From positions 1 through 36,980 of the IMG/VR virus record IMGVR_UViG_3300037105_000058: 36,980 nucleotides of DNA; one strand, written 5' to 3'. Under the pieces are notes generated by a model. The model did not search any database and was not told where the DNA came from. It saw nothing but the letters and a program-made list of their open reading frames with translations. Positions within the stretch are counted from its first letter, which is position 1. The number at the start of each line of letters is the position of its first letter. A program made the translations under genes and the position numbers. The stretch is from a virus. This document shows, one piece after another, positions 18,257 to 26,440 of the stretch.

Positions 18257-20076
18257 TACCCCACCGCCGGGATGCCGCTTGCCCGCGGGCTGTTGACCAT
18301 GTCGACGATGTCCCTGGGCACGTTGTGGAAGACGCGGTCAGGATCTGCCTGCTTGAAGTCCTGCGTGATCTCCAGGTGCTGAATGCTGATGTTGGTGATG
18401 TCCTTTCCAGCTAACGCACGACTGTCTTTGCCCTTGGCCAAGCCTGGGTACGCCTGCTCCAGTCTATCCAGAAAAGCGTTCAAATCGTCAGTCAGGCGCA
18501 GTGCCATTTCGGAGGGGGCGACATTGTGGAATTTCGTGCCGTATCCCGCCTTTGTCATGACTCCCTCAGCGAGAGAGGCACCCATGGCGTTCAAGTCAGC
18601 GGCAACTGTTTTCTGCGAGAAATGCTGTCCTTGCTTCAGCCCATACGCATCCTTCACGGTGTCCATGTGGGCCATCGCAGAAACGGCGGCGTCTTTACCC
18701 ATTAGCCCTCCGTATCCCAGAAGGTCGCGGTGAGCATTCACGAAAGCGCTGACAGCGTTTTGTGTGCGCGTTGAAACCCCCTTCGCCTCAAGATCCTTGT
18801 CTTGTTTGTGCAGTGCCCATTGGGCGAGAGCATCGAGGCCGATGTAGAGCCCGCCGAGCGCCTCGCTGACCATGCCGACCTTGGCCAGCATGCCCGTGAA
18901 TTTCGTGGCGGTTTCGGCCAGTGTTGGTTTCAGCCGCGCGTTGATGTTGGCCGCCGTCGTGGCACCTAGGGCACCCGCTGCCGCACCGTGGACGTTCACC
19001 GTCGCAGCCGATACGTTCATCGTGCCCGCTGCCATACCGGCCGCAGCGCCGGCTGTTCCACCACCCTCTGCGCTCGCCCCGAACCTTCCCGCCAGCCCCT
19101 GCATGGCCCCGGTGAATTTGGTGGCCACGAAGATGCCCGCGATCGTCTTCCAGTGGTCGGCGATGAAGGCCGTCGCGTCCTTCAGGTAGCCGAACGCCGT
19201 AACGAGCTTGCCGCCCCACTCGGCCGCCGCGCTCTGGCCGCCTTCCCGAACCTTGCCCAACTCGTGCGCCCACTCGCTGAAATCCTTGGTCACCTCTTTG
19301 AAGACCGGGCCCGTCAGGTCGCGGGTCAGCTCGTCGGTGGACTTGCGGACGTCGAACATGGATCCGGCGATGCCCTTCCCCATCCCCTCGGCAGCGGGCA
19401 TCAAGTCGCCCATGGCCGCCTTCAACTTCTGGAACCGCTTCTCCTCACTTAAGGCCTTCAGGTCGCCTACCGACTCCTTCATCTTCTTGCTGAAGTCGTC
19501 AAACCCCCTGGCCCTCCCGGTCGTGGCCATGCGGTAGACCTGCGTGGCGGCGAACTCGGCACTGACCCCGAGCACCTTCTGGACCGCCCCGAACTTCTCC
19601 GTCAAGTCGATCTGTTGTTCCTGATTCTGGTTGTAGCGAGCGCCCAGCGCATAGGTAGACTTGTAGACGTCGGCCATCTCTCCCTGTCGCAGCTTCAACC
19701 GGCTGCCCGCCTCGCCCAGCTTTGTGACGATCTCGGTGCCGGTTTCGAGCGACTCGTTCCACTTCTCCTGCTCGGTCGTGCCTTTCTTCCACCCGCCGAA
19801 CGTGTACTGGACGCCCGCGATCTTCTTGGCCGAGTTCTCCAGCTCCAGATTCGCCTCGCCGGCCTTGTTGGCAACCTCCCGCAGTCCGAATCCAAGCCCC
19901 ACCATCGCGAGCCCCGACATGGCCGCCCGGTGGGTCATCTCACCAAGTTTGCGAGTCGCTCCTTCGGCAGCATGGTGCACGTGCTCGAACGATTTCGCCA
20001 TCCGGTCGGCTGGCGCCGTCGCGTGGTCTTGAACTGTGAAGTCAAGACCTTCAACCTGTGTGACGTTGTCGGGCAT
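18256..20076 (-). CDS. Tail tape measure protein
   Basis: A 606-residue tape measure, identified by position directly after the tail chaperone pair, by its mostly helical, Ala/Gly/Lys-rich sequence, and by hydrophobic segments such as A-M-S-G-L-A-M-V-G-L-G-F-G-L (near residue 55) and a Gly/Ala-rich region near residues 335-385. It is short for this class. The usual ruler of about 1.5 Å per residue would give a tail of roughly 90 nm, an inference. No peptidase or lysozyme domain is apparent. ATG shares one base with the stop of the −1 frame extension (TAATG), so initiation may depend on ribosomes that shifted frame. Confidence 0.87.
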   Translation of the reverse strand: MPDNVTQVEGLDFTVQDHATAPADRMAKSFEHVHHAAEGATRKLGEMTHRAAMSGLAMVGLGFGLREVANKAGEANLELENSAKKIAGVQYTFGGWKKGTTEQEKWNESLETGTEIVTKLGEAGSRLKLRQGEMADVYKSTYALGARYNQNQEQQIDLTEKFGAVQKVLGVSAEFAATQVYRMATTGRARGFDDFSKKMKESVGDLKALSEEKRFQKLKAAMGDLMPAAEGMGKGIAGSMFDVRKSTDELTRDLTGPVFKEVTKDFSEWAHELGKVREGGQSAAAEWGGKLVTAFGYLKDATAFIADHWKTIAGIFVATKFTGAMQGLAGRFGASAEGGGTAGAAAGMAAGTMNVSAATVNVHGAAAGALGATTAANINARLKPTLAETATKFTGMLAKVGMVSEALGGLYIGLDALAQWALHKQDKDLEAKGVSTRTQNAVSAFVNAHRDLLGYGGLMGKDAAVSAMAHMDTVKDAYGLKQGQHFSQKTVAADLNAMGASLAEGVMTKAGYGTKFHNVAPSEMALRLTDDLNAFLDRLEQAYPGLAKGKDSRALAGKDITNISIQHLEITQDFKQADPDRVFHNVPRDIVDMVNSPRASGIPAVG

Positions 20077-20623
20077 TAGCTGGTTTTCTTCGTGTTTTCC
20101 GCATCTACCAGCCGCCCGAGGGCCTCTTTGATCTTGATGATTTCAGAGCGTGGACGGCTGAGAATCCTGTCGAAATCTTGGTGTGCGTATCGGGCTATGT
20201 AGACGACGTCATCCCAAAGGACATCAAGGAGCTGAGCCTCTAGACCGTGGTCTTTCCGCTGGCTAAAAAATCGTCAGCTTCGACCTTGCTGGGCAGGGCC
20301 ACGCGAACGAACCCTCGGATCACCATGTCCCGAACCTTGTTGGAAAGGCCCATGAACACGTTCTCGATCTGGTTGTCGGTCCACGAGAGGGGATTGCCAT
20401 CGATGGCGCAAAGCGCTCGCTTGGCTCCCTCGACCTCGAATGACCCGCCGCCGCGTTCTTTGGCTTCCAGCGCCGCTTTCTCTTCGGCGAACGTGAGCTG
20501 TCGGATCGTGACCGAGTGGGGATCGGTTTCGGTGCGGGCTGTTTCGGGAACCGTGAACGTGGTGCGGGGTAAGCGGTCGAGTGCCGCTGCGGCGCCTGCC
20601 GCGAGATTCATGACGTCTGACAT
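20076..20623 (-). CDS. Tail assembly chaperone, −1 frameshift product (gpGT-like), 182 aa
   Basis: If ribosomes slip −1 on the heptamer at 20264-20270, the first 120 residues of the chaperone are joined to a 62-residue extension that begins S-Q-R-K-D-H-G-L-E-A and ends E-N-T-K-K-T-S with TAA at 20076-20078. The −1 frame is open from the slip site to that stop, and the stop overlaps the tape-measure ATG as TAATG. The extension has no good start codon or Shine-Dalgarno of its own. It is charged and helical, as expected of T domains that recruit the tube protein. This matches the gpG/gpGT arrangement known in lambda and many myoviruses. Coordinates span both frames. Confidence 0.8.
20240..20623 (-). 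CDS. Tail assembly chaperone (gpG-like), 127 aa
   Basis: The unshifted product, 127 residues, with GGAGG 5 nt before the ATG. It contains T-I-R-Q-L-T-F-A-E-E-K-A-A-L, L-C-A-I-D-G-N-P-L-S-W and V-R-D-M-V-I-R-G-F-V-R-V-A-L-P, a layout typical of tail assembly chaperones located between tube and tape measure. It should coat the tape measure during tail assembly and be absent from the finished virion. The C-terminal seven residues are replaced in the frameshifted product. Confidence 0.82.
   Translation of the reverse strand: MSDVMNLAAGAAAALDRLPRTTFTVPETARTETDPHSVTIRQLTFAEEKAALEAKERGGGSFEVEGAKRALCAIDGNPLSWTDNQIENVFMGLSNKVRDMVIRGFVRVALPSKVEADDFLASGKTTV
20264..20270 (-). other. −1 programmed frameshift slippery heptamer T TTT TTA
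   Basis: On the minus strand the chaperone codons GAT TTT TTA contain the canonical X XXY YYZ heptamer T-TTT-TTA in exactly the right phase, followed 24 bp later by the zero-frame stop TAG. Re-pairing −1 lets translation enter the open frame that ends at the tape-measure start. I see only short possible hairpins downstream, so the stimulatory structure is uncertain. Confidence 0.82.
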
Positions 20624-20651
20624 GGTGGCCTCCAGGTCTGTTGGTTGTTGG

Positions 20652-21092
20652 TTAGAACGCGGGGATGTAGCGGTCAGTCTTGGCCGCGAACGATTGGGTC
20701 AGGAACGATTCGCGTCCCGCATTGGCGAGCTTGCCTGGGTCGCTGAATCGCAGGTCAGGCAGCGTGATGCGGATGATCTGCCCCGAGGGGAACATGATGC
20801 GATACCCGAGGTTGATCTGGAGGTTGTTGGCCTGGCCAGACCGCGCCCGCTGGTAGATCGCGTATTGCATGCGGAAGATCTCACTGCCCTCAGGCTCGAC
20901 GCTGAAGCTCACGTCCACCGCCTTGAAGACCTCCCGGTGACGCTCGGCCGCCTCACCGAGGAAGCCTTCGGACAGCAGCGTGAACTCCGGGCCGAAGTCC
21001 AGATTCTTGATCGCGGTGGTCTCCGCCAGCATCAGGCCGGACTGCGTGAGCCGCAGTGTCGTGTCTCGGCCAAGAACTCGGTAGTCAGACAT
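20652..21092 (-). CDS. Tail tube protein
   Basis: A 146-residue tube protein following the sheath gene by 15 bp, with AAGGAG about 7 nt before the ATG. The sequence runs S-D-Y-R-V-L-G-R-D-T-T-L-R-L-T, then A-V-D-V-S-F-S-V-E-P-E-G-S-E and I-N-L-G-Y-R-I-M-F-P-S-G, consistent with the two-sheet fold of the gp19/Hcp/gpFII superfamily. It stacks in hexameric rings inside the sheath. Order sheath, tube, chaperone, tape measure is the standard one. Confidence 0.87.
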   Translation of the reverse strand: MSDYRVLGRDTTLRLTQSGLMLAETTAIKNLDFGPEFTLLSEGFLGEAAERHREVFKAVDVSFSVEPEGSEIFRMQYAIYQRARSGQANNLQINLGYRIMFPSGQIIRITLPDLRFSDPGKLANAGRESFLTQSFAAKTDRYIPAF

Positions 21093-21107
21093 TGGGATCT
21101 CCTTGGG

Positions 21108-22940
21108 TTAGGTCGAGGGTGCGACCTGGGCGATGATGACTGTCGGCCCGATCATGGTGTTGATGACGATGTCGTTCATGTCGCCGTTCATCTGCACGAA
21201 GGCAGAGAACAGGTAGACGCCGTGACCGTTCAAGGTGTCGTTGTTGCCGGCGGCGGCGCCGTCGAGAACTCGGTAGTCCTTGGCGCGCGGGTCGCCCACT
21301 GGCGGATTGACCAGCCCGTCCAGGTAGGTCGTCATGTCGGTCGCGAAGGCGTCGGCTCTTTGAGAAGTGCCGGGCTTCTTCGAGTAGGGAGCCGCCAAAC
21401 CGAAGATCACGTCCTGGATTTCATCGGCGAAGCTGCGGCGGTTGTCGGCGACCCGGTTCGACGCCGTCAGGGGGTTGGCAGCCGTCACTCCGCTGTAGAA
21501 CCACCAGCCGGCCGTGCGGTCTTTGACCAGCCACGCGACCCCCGCGGCCCGCAGCGCCACGTAGTCAGCTTCCACCAGGGGATTCGCCGCGAAGCAGGCC
21601 TCTTGAGCGTCGATGACTTGAATCGTCGCGTTCTCGGGATTCCCGACGCTGGTCTGGTATTCGGACTTGCCGTCGTTTGCCAGGTTGACCTTCATGGCCG
21701 CACGGGCGCCACAGGCGCTCACGGTGATGTCGGCGTTGAGTTCCTGGCTGAAGACCTGCTGGAAGGGACCGGAGATCCAGGAGCGATCTGCGTCGTCGCC
21801 TGTGATGCTGTCTGCGCTGATGAGCCCTGTATAGACGCCCTTGGCAGTCACGGCCTGCGATCCCGTCGTCCCGAGCGCTGGGGCAGTCGTCACGCACGCC
21901 ACGCGACCGCGGCCCGTCTTGCTGGATGCGATCGCGTTGGCCCATAGGTTCGCCCGCATCTGCTTGTTGCCGTCTGGGGTCATGCCGTTGCTCTGGAAGT
22001 TGCGCGCCGACCAGATGGCCACGATGTCATTCGTCGCATCCACTCCGGGCAACGTCTTGGTGATGGCCGCCGCGTAGTTCAGGTTGATGCGGTTCGAGAG
22101 GGTGTCGGGGCTCGGAGCCGCACCGCCGGCCGCGGGAGCGAAGATAGCCGTGGCCGCCGCTGCCGCATTGAGGGTCGCGGGAGTGCCGGACAACACCGTT
22201 CCGGCGTTCACGCCCGGCAGCGGGTTGCTCGCCACGATGCCGTCGACGATCGTGTTGATGCCCGCGATGGCCTTGGTGGTGCCCTTGACGAAGAAGCAGG
22301 TGATGCCGGTGGTGGGGCTCGATGACCCCACGTACGTCAGAGCGCCGGACGCCGGATCCTGTGTGAAGTTGATCCCCAGTGTCAGAGAACCGGCGCAGGT
22401 CGTCCCCGAAGGAATCGTGACCTGCTGGGACGTCGCGATGATGACGTTGGATCCATCGGAGAAGCGCGTCCCCGATGGGATCACGATGTCCTTATTGGTC
22501 ACGCCGCTCGTAATGTCGGCTGCGTTGACTGTGAGTGTGCAGGTGATGAACGCCTTGGCGACGCTGCTGTTCGCCACCACCATGTCGCAATCGACGCGCT
22601 GGATCACCAGGCCCGAGAAGGTCTTGCCCTTCAGCTCGGCCCACAGGTTCCCGTCGAACGTCACGCCAGATCCGTCCTGAGCGGCGCTCGAAGGATCCAC
22701 TCCGCTCTGGCTGAGAAGTGTGAAGCGGCTGGGGGTTCCGACGAAGTAGTTCAGGATGTCGCTCGGCGCCGTCACCTTCGTGGGGCTGAACGGGCCTTGA
22801 AGGCACTCGCCCACCACGCAGGCGTTGACTCGGCCCGGGCCGACCGGCTGATTGACGCCTGCGCCGTCGATGGCCACGAGGCGTTCCAGCTCCAGGAGCT
22901 TGGCCAGTGTCGGCATCTGGGTTGTACGCAAAATGAACAT
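21108..22940 (-). CDS. Contractile tail sheath protein
   Basis: A 610-residue sheath protein, with AAGGAG about 7 nt before the ATG. The N-terminal half carries variable Thr/Gly-rich inserted domains; the C-terminal half has the conserved sheath core: E-A-C-F-A-A-N-P-L-V-E-A-D-Y-V-A-L, A-A-G-V-A-W-L-V-K-D and, near the end, V-Y-L-F-S-A-F-V-Q-M-N-G-D-M-N-D-I-V-I-N-T. The last strand is expected to exchange with neighbouring subunits, as in other sheaths. Contraction drives the tube and spike through the host envelope. Its presence defines this phage as a myovirus. Confidence 0.88.
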   Translation of the reverse strand: MFILRTTQMPTLAKLLELERLVAIDGAGVNQPVGPGRVNACVVGECLQGPFSPTKVTAPSDILNYFVGTPSRFTLLSQSGVDPSSAAQDGSGVTFDGNLWAELKGKTFSGLVIQRVDCDMVVANSSVAKAFITCTLTVNAADITSGVTNKDIVIPSGTRFSDGSNVIIATSQQVTIPSGTTCAGSLTLGINFTQDPASGALTYVGSSSPTTGITCFFVKGTTKAIAGINTIVDGIVASNPLPGVNAGTVLSGTPATLNAAAAATAIFAPAAGGAAPSPDTLSNRINLNYAAAITKTLPGVDATNDIVAIWSARNFQSNGMTPDGNKQMRANLWANAIASSKTGRGRVACVTTAPALGTTGSQAVTAKGVYTGLISADSITGDDADRSWISGPFQQVFSQELNADITVSACGARAAMKVNLANDGKSEYQTSVGNPENATIQVIDAQEACFAANPLVEADYVALRAAGVAWLVKDRTAGWWFYSGVTAANPLTASNRVADNRRSFADEIQDVIFGLAAPYSKKPGTSQRADAFATDMTTYLDGLVNPPVGDPRAKDYRVLDGAAAGNNDTLNGHGVYLFSAFVQMNGDMNDIVINTMIGPTVIIAQVAPST

Positions 22941-22943
22941 GGT

Positions 22944-23636
22944 CTAGCTCCTTATGCCGTTGGTGAACGTGCTGGTGGTCGTCGAGATGGTCCGGCCGTC
23001 TCCCGTCTGAAGAACTTCCGTGACCGTCGGGGTAAATGGATAGACGGCGCCGAGTTGCACTTTCGGCGCCTGCATGGAAATGACGAAGCTGGCCTCGCGC
23101 TGGTTCCGCACGGCCGCGTCTTCGGAGTCGGTGTTGCTGCCCTTCTGCAGAGCCGCCCGGGCGGTGAGCCCCCAGTATTCGGGCAGGTCGAGCAGCAGCC
23201 CGTAGGGCGGGACGCTCGGGTTCATGGTGACGTTCCTGGTCTGGAACGCATCCTCGATCGCCAGCTTGAGCAGTGACCGCATGGCGGTGCTGCCGGCCCG
23301 GATCTGCAGGTCGAACTCGTCGATCATTTCGGCCGTCTTGTACAGGCCGAAGCTGGGCGGATCGTTCGGCCCGGTGTCTTTGCTCTCGATGGTGTCCTCG
23401 AGCAGTTTGGGCGCTCCGCCTGAGTCCGAGTAGGTCCACTCGGGAGGTGCCATCACGCAGGCAGCAGGAGGATCGTACTTGTCCTCTTGGGTCGGCCACT
23501 CGTCGAACACGTGCGCGAAGTGAACCCGCTGACCACCGATGTCTCGATCGATGGCTTCGATGACCCGGCTGAGGGCCAGCGCGCAAGCATCCCTCACGTC
23601 CATGCAGGCCGACTTTGAAAAGTCGCTGGAGTGCAT
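22944..23636 (-). CDS. Tail terminator / completion-like protein, 230 aa
   Basis: The start is the ATG sharing one base with the upstream stop (TGATG), with GGGGAG about 10 nt before. The 230-residue product opens with a helical segment (D-V-R-D-A-C-A-L-A-L-S-R-V-I-E-A-I-D-R-D), continues F-A-H-V-F-D-E-W-P-T-Q-E-D and ends with strands including A-S-F-V-I-S-M. Its place just before the sheath gene is where tail terminator proteins (P2 gpR, lambda gpU, T4 gp15 types) are encoded. Family membership is inferred from position and fold pattern, not from a diagnostic motif. Confidence 0.62.
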   Translation of the reverse strand: MHSSDFSKSACMDVRDACALALSRVIEAIDRDIGGQRVHFAHVFDEWPTQEDKYDPPAACVMAPPEWTYSDSGGAPKLLEDTIESKDTGPNDPPSFGLYKTAEMIDEFDLQIRAGSTAMRSLLKLAIEDAFQTRNVTMNPSVPPYGLLLDLPEYWGLTARAALQKGSNTDSEDAAVRNQREASFVISMQAPKVQLGAVYPFTPTVTEVLQTGDGRTISTTTSTFTNGIRS

Positions 23637-24136
23637 CAGCCGTGGCTCCCCTTGAATTCGGCGCCCACGATCGCGAGCCTGGCGGCGTGTCGGCATGCCT
23701 CGACGATTCGCTTGCTGGCGCGCTCGAACACTCGCAGGCCCTTGGGTTGCCAGATGCCGCGGCGCTTGATGGCTGCCGCGATCGCGTAGGCCGCGGACCG
23801 CTCCATGCCGTGCCGCTGCGCCCAGCCCATGAGGGCCTGGATGCCGGCCTTGCCGACGCCGAAGCCCGGCCGGCGACCACCATCAACGATAGACGCCTTG
23901 GGATCTTTCGAGTAGATGCGACCACCGTCGTCAATCGCCATCGTGAACCACGAGTTGGCGTAGGTGCGTCGGTCAACTGGAGGGCGCGGCTTGGTGGCGT
24001 TGATCTCCTCGTTGACGATCACTCGTCCCCGTTGTTGCAACGTCTGCCGCACCCCTCTCACGGCCGCCGCGTGGCGCTCTCTGGGAATTCGTGAGATGTA
24101 GCCGCCCAAGTCTCGAAGCTGCACGTGGCGAATCAC
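23636..24136 (-). CDS. Head-tail joining / tail completion protein (HK97 gp10-like), 166 aa
   Basis: A 166-residue basic protein. The sequence contains P-P-V-D-R-R-T-Y-A-N-S-W, D-D-G-G-R-I-Y-S-K-D-P-K-A-S-I-V, G-R-R-P-G-F-G-V and A-I-K-R-R-G-I-W, the order seen in HK97 gp10-type and similar neck proteins that adapt the connector to the tail. It overlaps its upstream gene by 4 bp (ATGA at 24133-24136) and the terminator-like gene by one base, consistent with stoichiometric co-expression of neck parts. Confidence 0.68.
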   Translation of the reverse strand: MIRHVQLRDLGGYISRIPRERHAAAVRGVRQTLQQRGRVIVNEEINATKPRPPVDRRTYANSWFTMAIDDGGRIYSKDPKASIVDGGRRPGFGVGKAGIQALMGWAQRHGMERSAAYAIAAAIKRRGIWQPKGLRVFERASKRIVEACRHAARLAIVGAEFKGSHG

Positions 24137-24717
24137 GACGCCACCTCGGGCTCAACCTCGTAGGAGGTCGACTGCTTGGTCAGATTCACGCGCCAGTGCA
24201 GCCCGGTGCGGTTCAGCATCGGGACACCACTCGGCACGTACCGCCGCGGCTTGGTGGGTGGGCACGTGTTGCGGCGCTCCCGCACTTCCCAGAAGAACTC
24301 GACGTTGCCGGCGCTCGTCTGTGGTCTCACCGGATCGGCCATGTCGGGCGTGGTGCCCAGTAGGTCAGCCTCGCTGAACCGCTGGCTGATACGATCGATG
24401 AAGAGTCCGCCGCCTTCCGTCTGGCCGAAAGCCGACGCGGCGAACGTGGTGCTGAGCATGTCCTGGACGCGCGGGGTCGGCAGGATCTCGATTCGCGACG
24501 TCTCGACCGGCCGCCCGAGTCCTCGCTTTCCCGGCCAGCGCCAATGCACCAGGAATACCTGATAGGGACGGACCCCGAGATCAGTGGCAATCTGGCGGAT
24601 GCGATCGCATGTGGGGCCCAGCGAATCCGCCAGCGAGCGCCGCGACGCCTCGGGATGCACCTGCCCCGCGATGGCCGGAATCTCGGCCAAGACGTCGCTC
24701 GGAGAAGTGCGGTCCAT
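24133..24717 (-). CDS. Conserved phage protein of unknown function, neck region, 194 aa
   Basis: The ATG at 24715-24717 shares one base with the previous stop (TGATG). The 194-residue protein begins with a helix and has C-D-R-I-R-Q-I-A-T-D-L-G-V-R-P-Y, V-E-T-S-R-I-E-I-L-P-T-P-R-V and a C-terminal half with G-L-F-I-D-R-I-S, E-F-F-W-E-V-R-E and H-W-R-V-N-L-T. I recall such sequences as conserved unknowns beside neck genes in other phages. The location between capsid and tail completion genes suggests a connector or neck part. Confidence 0.62.
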   Translation of the reverse strand: MDRTSPSDVLAEIPAIAGQVHPEASRRSLADSLGPTCDRIRQIATDLGVRPYQVFLVHWRWPGKRGLGRPVETSRIEILPTPRVQDMLSTTFAASAFGQTEGGGLFIDRISQRFSEADLLGTTPDMADPVRPQTSAGNVEFFWEVRERRNTCPPTKPRRYVPSGVPMLNRTGLHWRVNLTKQSTSYEVEPEVAS

Positions 24718-25115
24718 CAGGAGGCGTCCCCCGCGATGAAGTAGCTGACGGTGGAGTTGGTCCCGATGAACTTGATGGCCGTGAAGGCGTCGTCGGGGTT
24801 CGGCTGGTGGAAAATCTGCATCCCGCCGCCGCTGAGGGGGATTTCTTGATCGACACCCGCGGCGCTCGTCAGCAGCATCGTCACGCTGTCTCCAGTCGCG
24901 CGAACGATCAGCACCCGGACCTTGGCGACGTTCTCCAATGGAAGAACGAACGGCGCTAGCAACGTCGCGTCGCTGATGTCGTCTTGGCTGGTCTTGCTGG
25001 CCTCGTAGGCCGCGCAGAAGCTCGTATCGAACGGCCCGCAGGCAAGCCCAATGGAACAACCACTCGATGCGGTTCCGATCGCAATCCCAGAGTGCTTCAC
25101 AATCACGGGACTCAT
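24717..25115 (-). CDS. Hypothetical beta-rich structural protein, 132 aa
   Basis: ATG 25113-25115 overlaps the upstream stop by one base (TGATG), with GGAG 7 nt away. A GTG one codon earlier is only 4 nt from that site and is less likely. The protein is beta-rich and contains F-D-T-S-F-C-A-A-Y-E-A-S, S-D-A-T-L-L-A-P-F-V-L-P, A-K-V-R-V-L-I-V-R-A and A-I-K-F-I-G-T-N at the end, a compact single-domain pattern. No named family. Capsid decoration or neck function is possible from context. Confidence 0.6.
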   Translation of the reverse strand: MSPVIVKHSGIAIGTASSGCSIGLACGPFDTSFCAAYEASKTSQDDISDATLLAPFVLPLENVAKVRVLIVRATGDSVTMLLTSAAGVDQEIPLSGGGMQIFHQPNPDDAFTAIKFIGTNSTVSYFIAGDAS

Positions 25116-25528
25116 CACGAAACTCCGATCATGCCGGTCTGAACCTTGCCACCGAGCGACTGCAGCGCCTTGAACCGCGCCGAGAAAGGGTAGATCGTAC
25201 AGTGCAAGGTGTCCGACAGGCGGGCCACTTGCCGCATGTACTCGCCCTCCAGCATGTTGGTCTCGTTGGCGTTCAACTCGATGCCGTCGACCTTGCTGGC
25301 CTGCATGCGGATCTGAGCGTCGACGATGGCCCCGTCGATCATGTCGAGTCGGGATACCAGCTCGCGAACAAGCGACTCAGCCGCCGGCAGCAACAGCACG
25401 AAGGACCGTTCCAGCAGAGTCATCAGGGGACTGTCGAGGGGGACGCCGGCCGACAACGATGGACCAGCCGAAAGGTTCGGATAGCCCATGTGATAGCGGA
25501 TGCGAACCTTTTCCCCGTCGCTCAGCAT
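25115..25528 (-). CDS. Hypothetical helical neck protein, 137 aa
   Basis: A 137-residue largely helical protein: S-F-V-L-L-L-P-A-A-E-S-L-V-R-E-L, L-D-M-I-D-G-A-I-V-D-A-Q-I and E-G-E-Y-M-R-Q-V-A-R-L-S-D. Helical proteins of about this size next to the capsid gene often are head-tail connector subunits (gp6/gp15 type), but I see no diagnostic motif. It begins 1 bp after the upstream stop and shares one base with the next gene. Confidence 0.6.
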   Translation of the reverse strand: MLSDGEKVRIRYHMGYPNLSAGPSLSAGVPLDSPLMTLLERSFVLLLPAAESLVRELVSRLDMIDGAIVDAQIRMQASKVDGIELNANETNMLEGEYMRQVARLSDTLHCTIYPFSARFKALQSLGGKVQTGMIGVS

Positions 25529-25529
25529 G

Positions 25530-25907
25530 TCAGGTGACCGGCTCCGTACGAACTTGGTTCAGGATCTCACGGAACCCCGAGTTGCTGTAGACGTTGGCGT
25601 CGAGCACGTCGCCGGCGGTGAACCGGCAGGGGTAGCCTCCGATGATGACCTTGGCGCTCTGGAGCACGCGCACCCGCGTGCGTGGGGCTTCGACGACGGG
25701 CATCTTGATGTCGTCCGGCGTGGTGTCGCCCATGAAGTTCTGCGCCACCGTAACGTCCAGTGCCTCGACAGGAGAGTGCTCGGCCTTGAACTCTTCGACC
25801 GTCACCGCCACCCCGGCGAGGGGATCTTCTTTGACGGCCGGGGGCGGCGCAGCGCCCTCGCCCGGCTTGTCCTTCTTCTTGGCTGACCTATCGCTCATCA
25901 GGCTCAT
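25530..25907 (-). CDS. Hypothetical protein downstream of the capsid gene, 125 aa
   Basis: A 125-residue protein with AGGAG about 7 nt before ATG 25905-25907; an in-frame ATG three codons later is also possible. The first 30 residues are Lys/Pro/Ala-rich and probably flexible, followed by V-T-V-E-E-F-K-A-E-H and a C-terminal part with R-V-R-V-L-Q-S-A-K-V-I-I-G-G and F-T-A-G-D-V-L-D. It is the first confident gene after the 537-bp gap behind the capsid gene. Function unknown. Confidence 0.62.
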   Translation of the reverse strand: MSLMSDRSAKKKDKPGEGAAPPPAVKEDPLAGVAVTVEEFKAEHSPVEALDVTVAQNFMGDTTPDDIKMPVVEAPRTRVRVLQSAKVIIGGYPCRFTAGDVLDANVYSNSGFREILNQVRTEPVT

Positions 25908-25990
25908 GGGGTTTCTCCTGGTCGAAAAGAGGCGGGACGTAGGACTCCAGCGCGTGCAGATACATGCTTTGTCCCAGCACGATGGGGTCT

Positions 25991-26440
25991 GCTCTTGCGA
26001 GAGCCGAACGTCATGGCCGAAGCCACCGGCCGACGAAAATCATCGGGGCCGCCAGAGGGGGACGCGGTTCCGTGGCCACAGGCCAGAGTCTGCGTTCCCC
26101 GAACGCAGCACAACATCTCGGACACGGCACGAGGCCAGTTCGAGTTCGCCATCAAAAACGGGCGCATCCGCTGAGTGACCAGACCAAGCGAGCGCGTATC
26201 CGTAACCATCAGGCGACAAGTGCTGCTAACCGACATGTTCGTATAGGCGAGCGCCGAAGCACCGCCACCACGTCGGCGGGCCAGAACACAGCGACACGAT
26301 CGCGTGTGTTTACGACTCGAAAAGAGTCCAGGCCCATTTATTGGCCCGAAGGCCAAACTCGACGATGGCATACCCGCCGGCTCAAGAGCCGTTCGTGTCG
26401 GGTATGCCTCGTGTCCAAACATAGCTCCTCTGAGACGAGG
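25991..26440 (-). ncRNA. Candidate structured non-coding RNA between capsid and neck genes
   Basis: Between the capsid stop (26445) and the next confident start (25907) there are 537 bp without a convincing gene, while neighbours are packed to within a few bases. In minus-strand orientation I find a chain of local hairpins: 26427-26440; 26367-26408 (10-bp perfect outer stem enclosing 26378-26391 with a CUUG loop); 26341-26356; 26314-26328; 26294-26307; 26246-26266; 26090-26108 (8-bp stem, GGG loop); 26073-26085; 26030-26046; 26013-26026; 25991-26004. Three of them (26341-26356, 26246-26266, 26013-26026) are closed by C(UUCG)G, the very stable RNA tetraloop; on the opposite strand those loops would be CGAA. 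That points to an RNA made with the capsid message. There is no U tract, so it is not a simple terminator. No known RNA family is recognised. Confidence 0.45.

Noticed and set aside
20247-21947. 566-codon open frame on the plus strand.
   Set aside because: It is antisense to the chaperone, tube and sheath genes and has the composition of a GC-rich shadow frame.
22492-23976. 494-codon minus-strand frame in another phase across sheath and neck genes.
   Set aside because: It overlaps three well-supported genes and its product is low-complexity Arg/Ser-rich.
26341-26356. Rho-independent terminator after the capsid gene.
   Set aside because: The UUCG-capped stem is ideal, but no U tract follows on the minus strand, and none on the plus strand either.
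26367-26408. tRNA-like fold.
   Set aside because: The long stem with inner hairpin lacks D, anticodon and T arms and a CCA end; no tRNA could be drawn anywhere in the window.
25904-26422. 172-codon minus-strand frame after the capsid gene, with AGGAG 2 nt before ATG and an ATGA overlap with the next gene.
   Set aside because: Spacing of the site is too short, the product is Arg/Ser/Cys-rich with no recognisable fold, its third-position GC looks lower than neighbours, and other frames in the same interval are equally open. A real gene is not excluded and is the main alternative to the RNA hypothesis.
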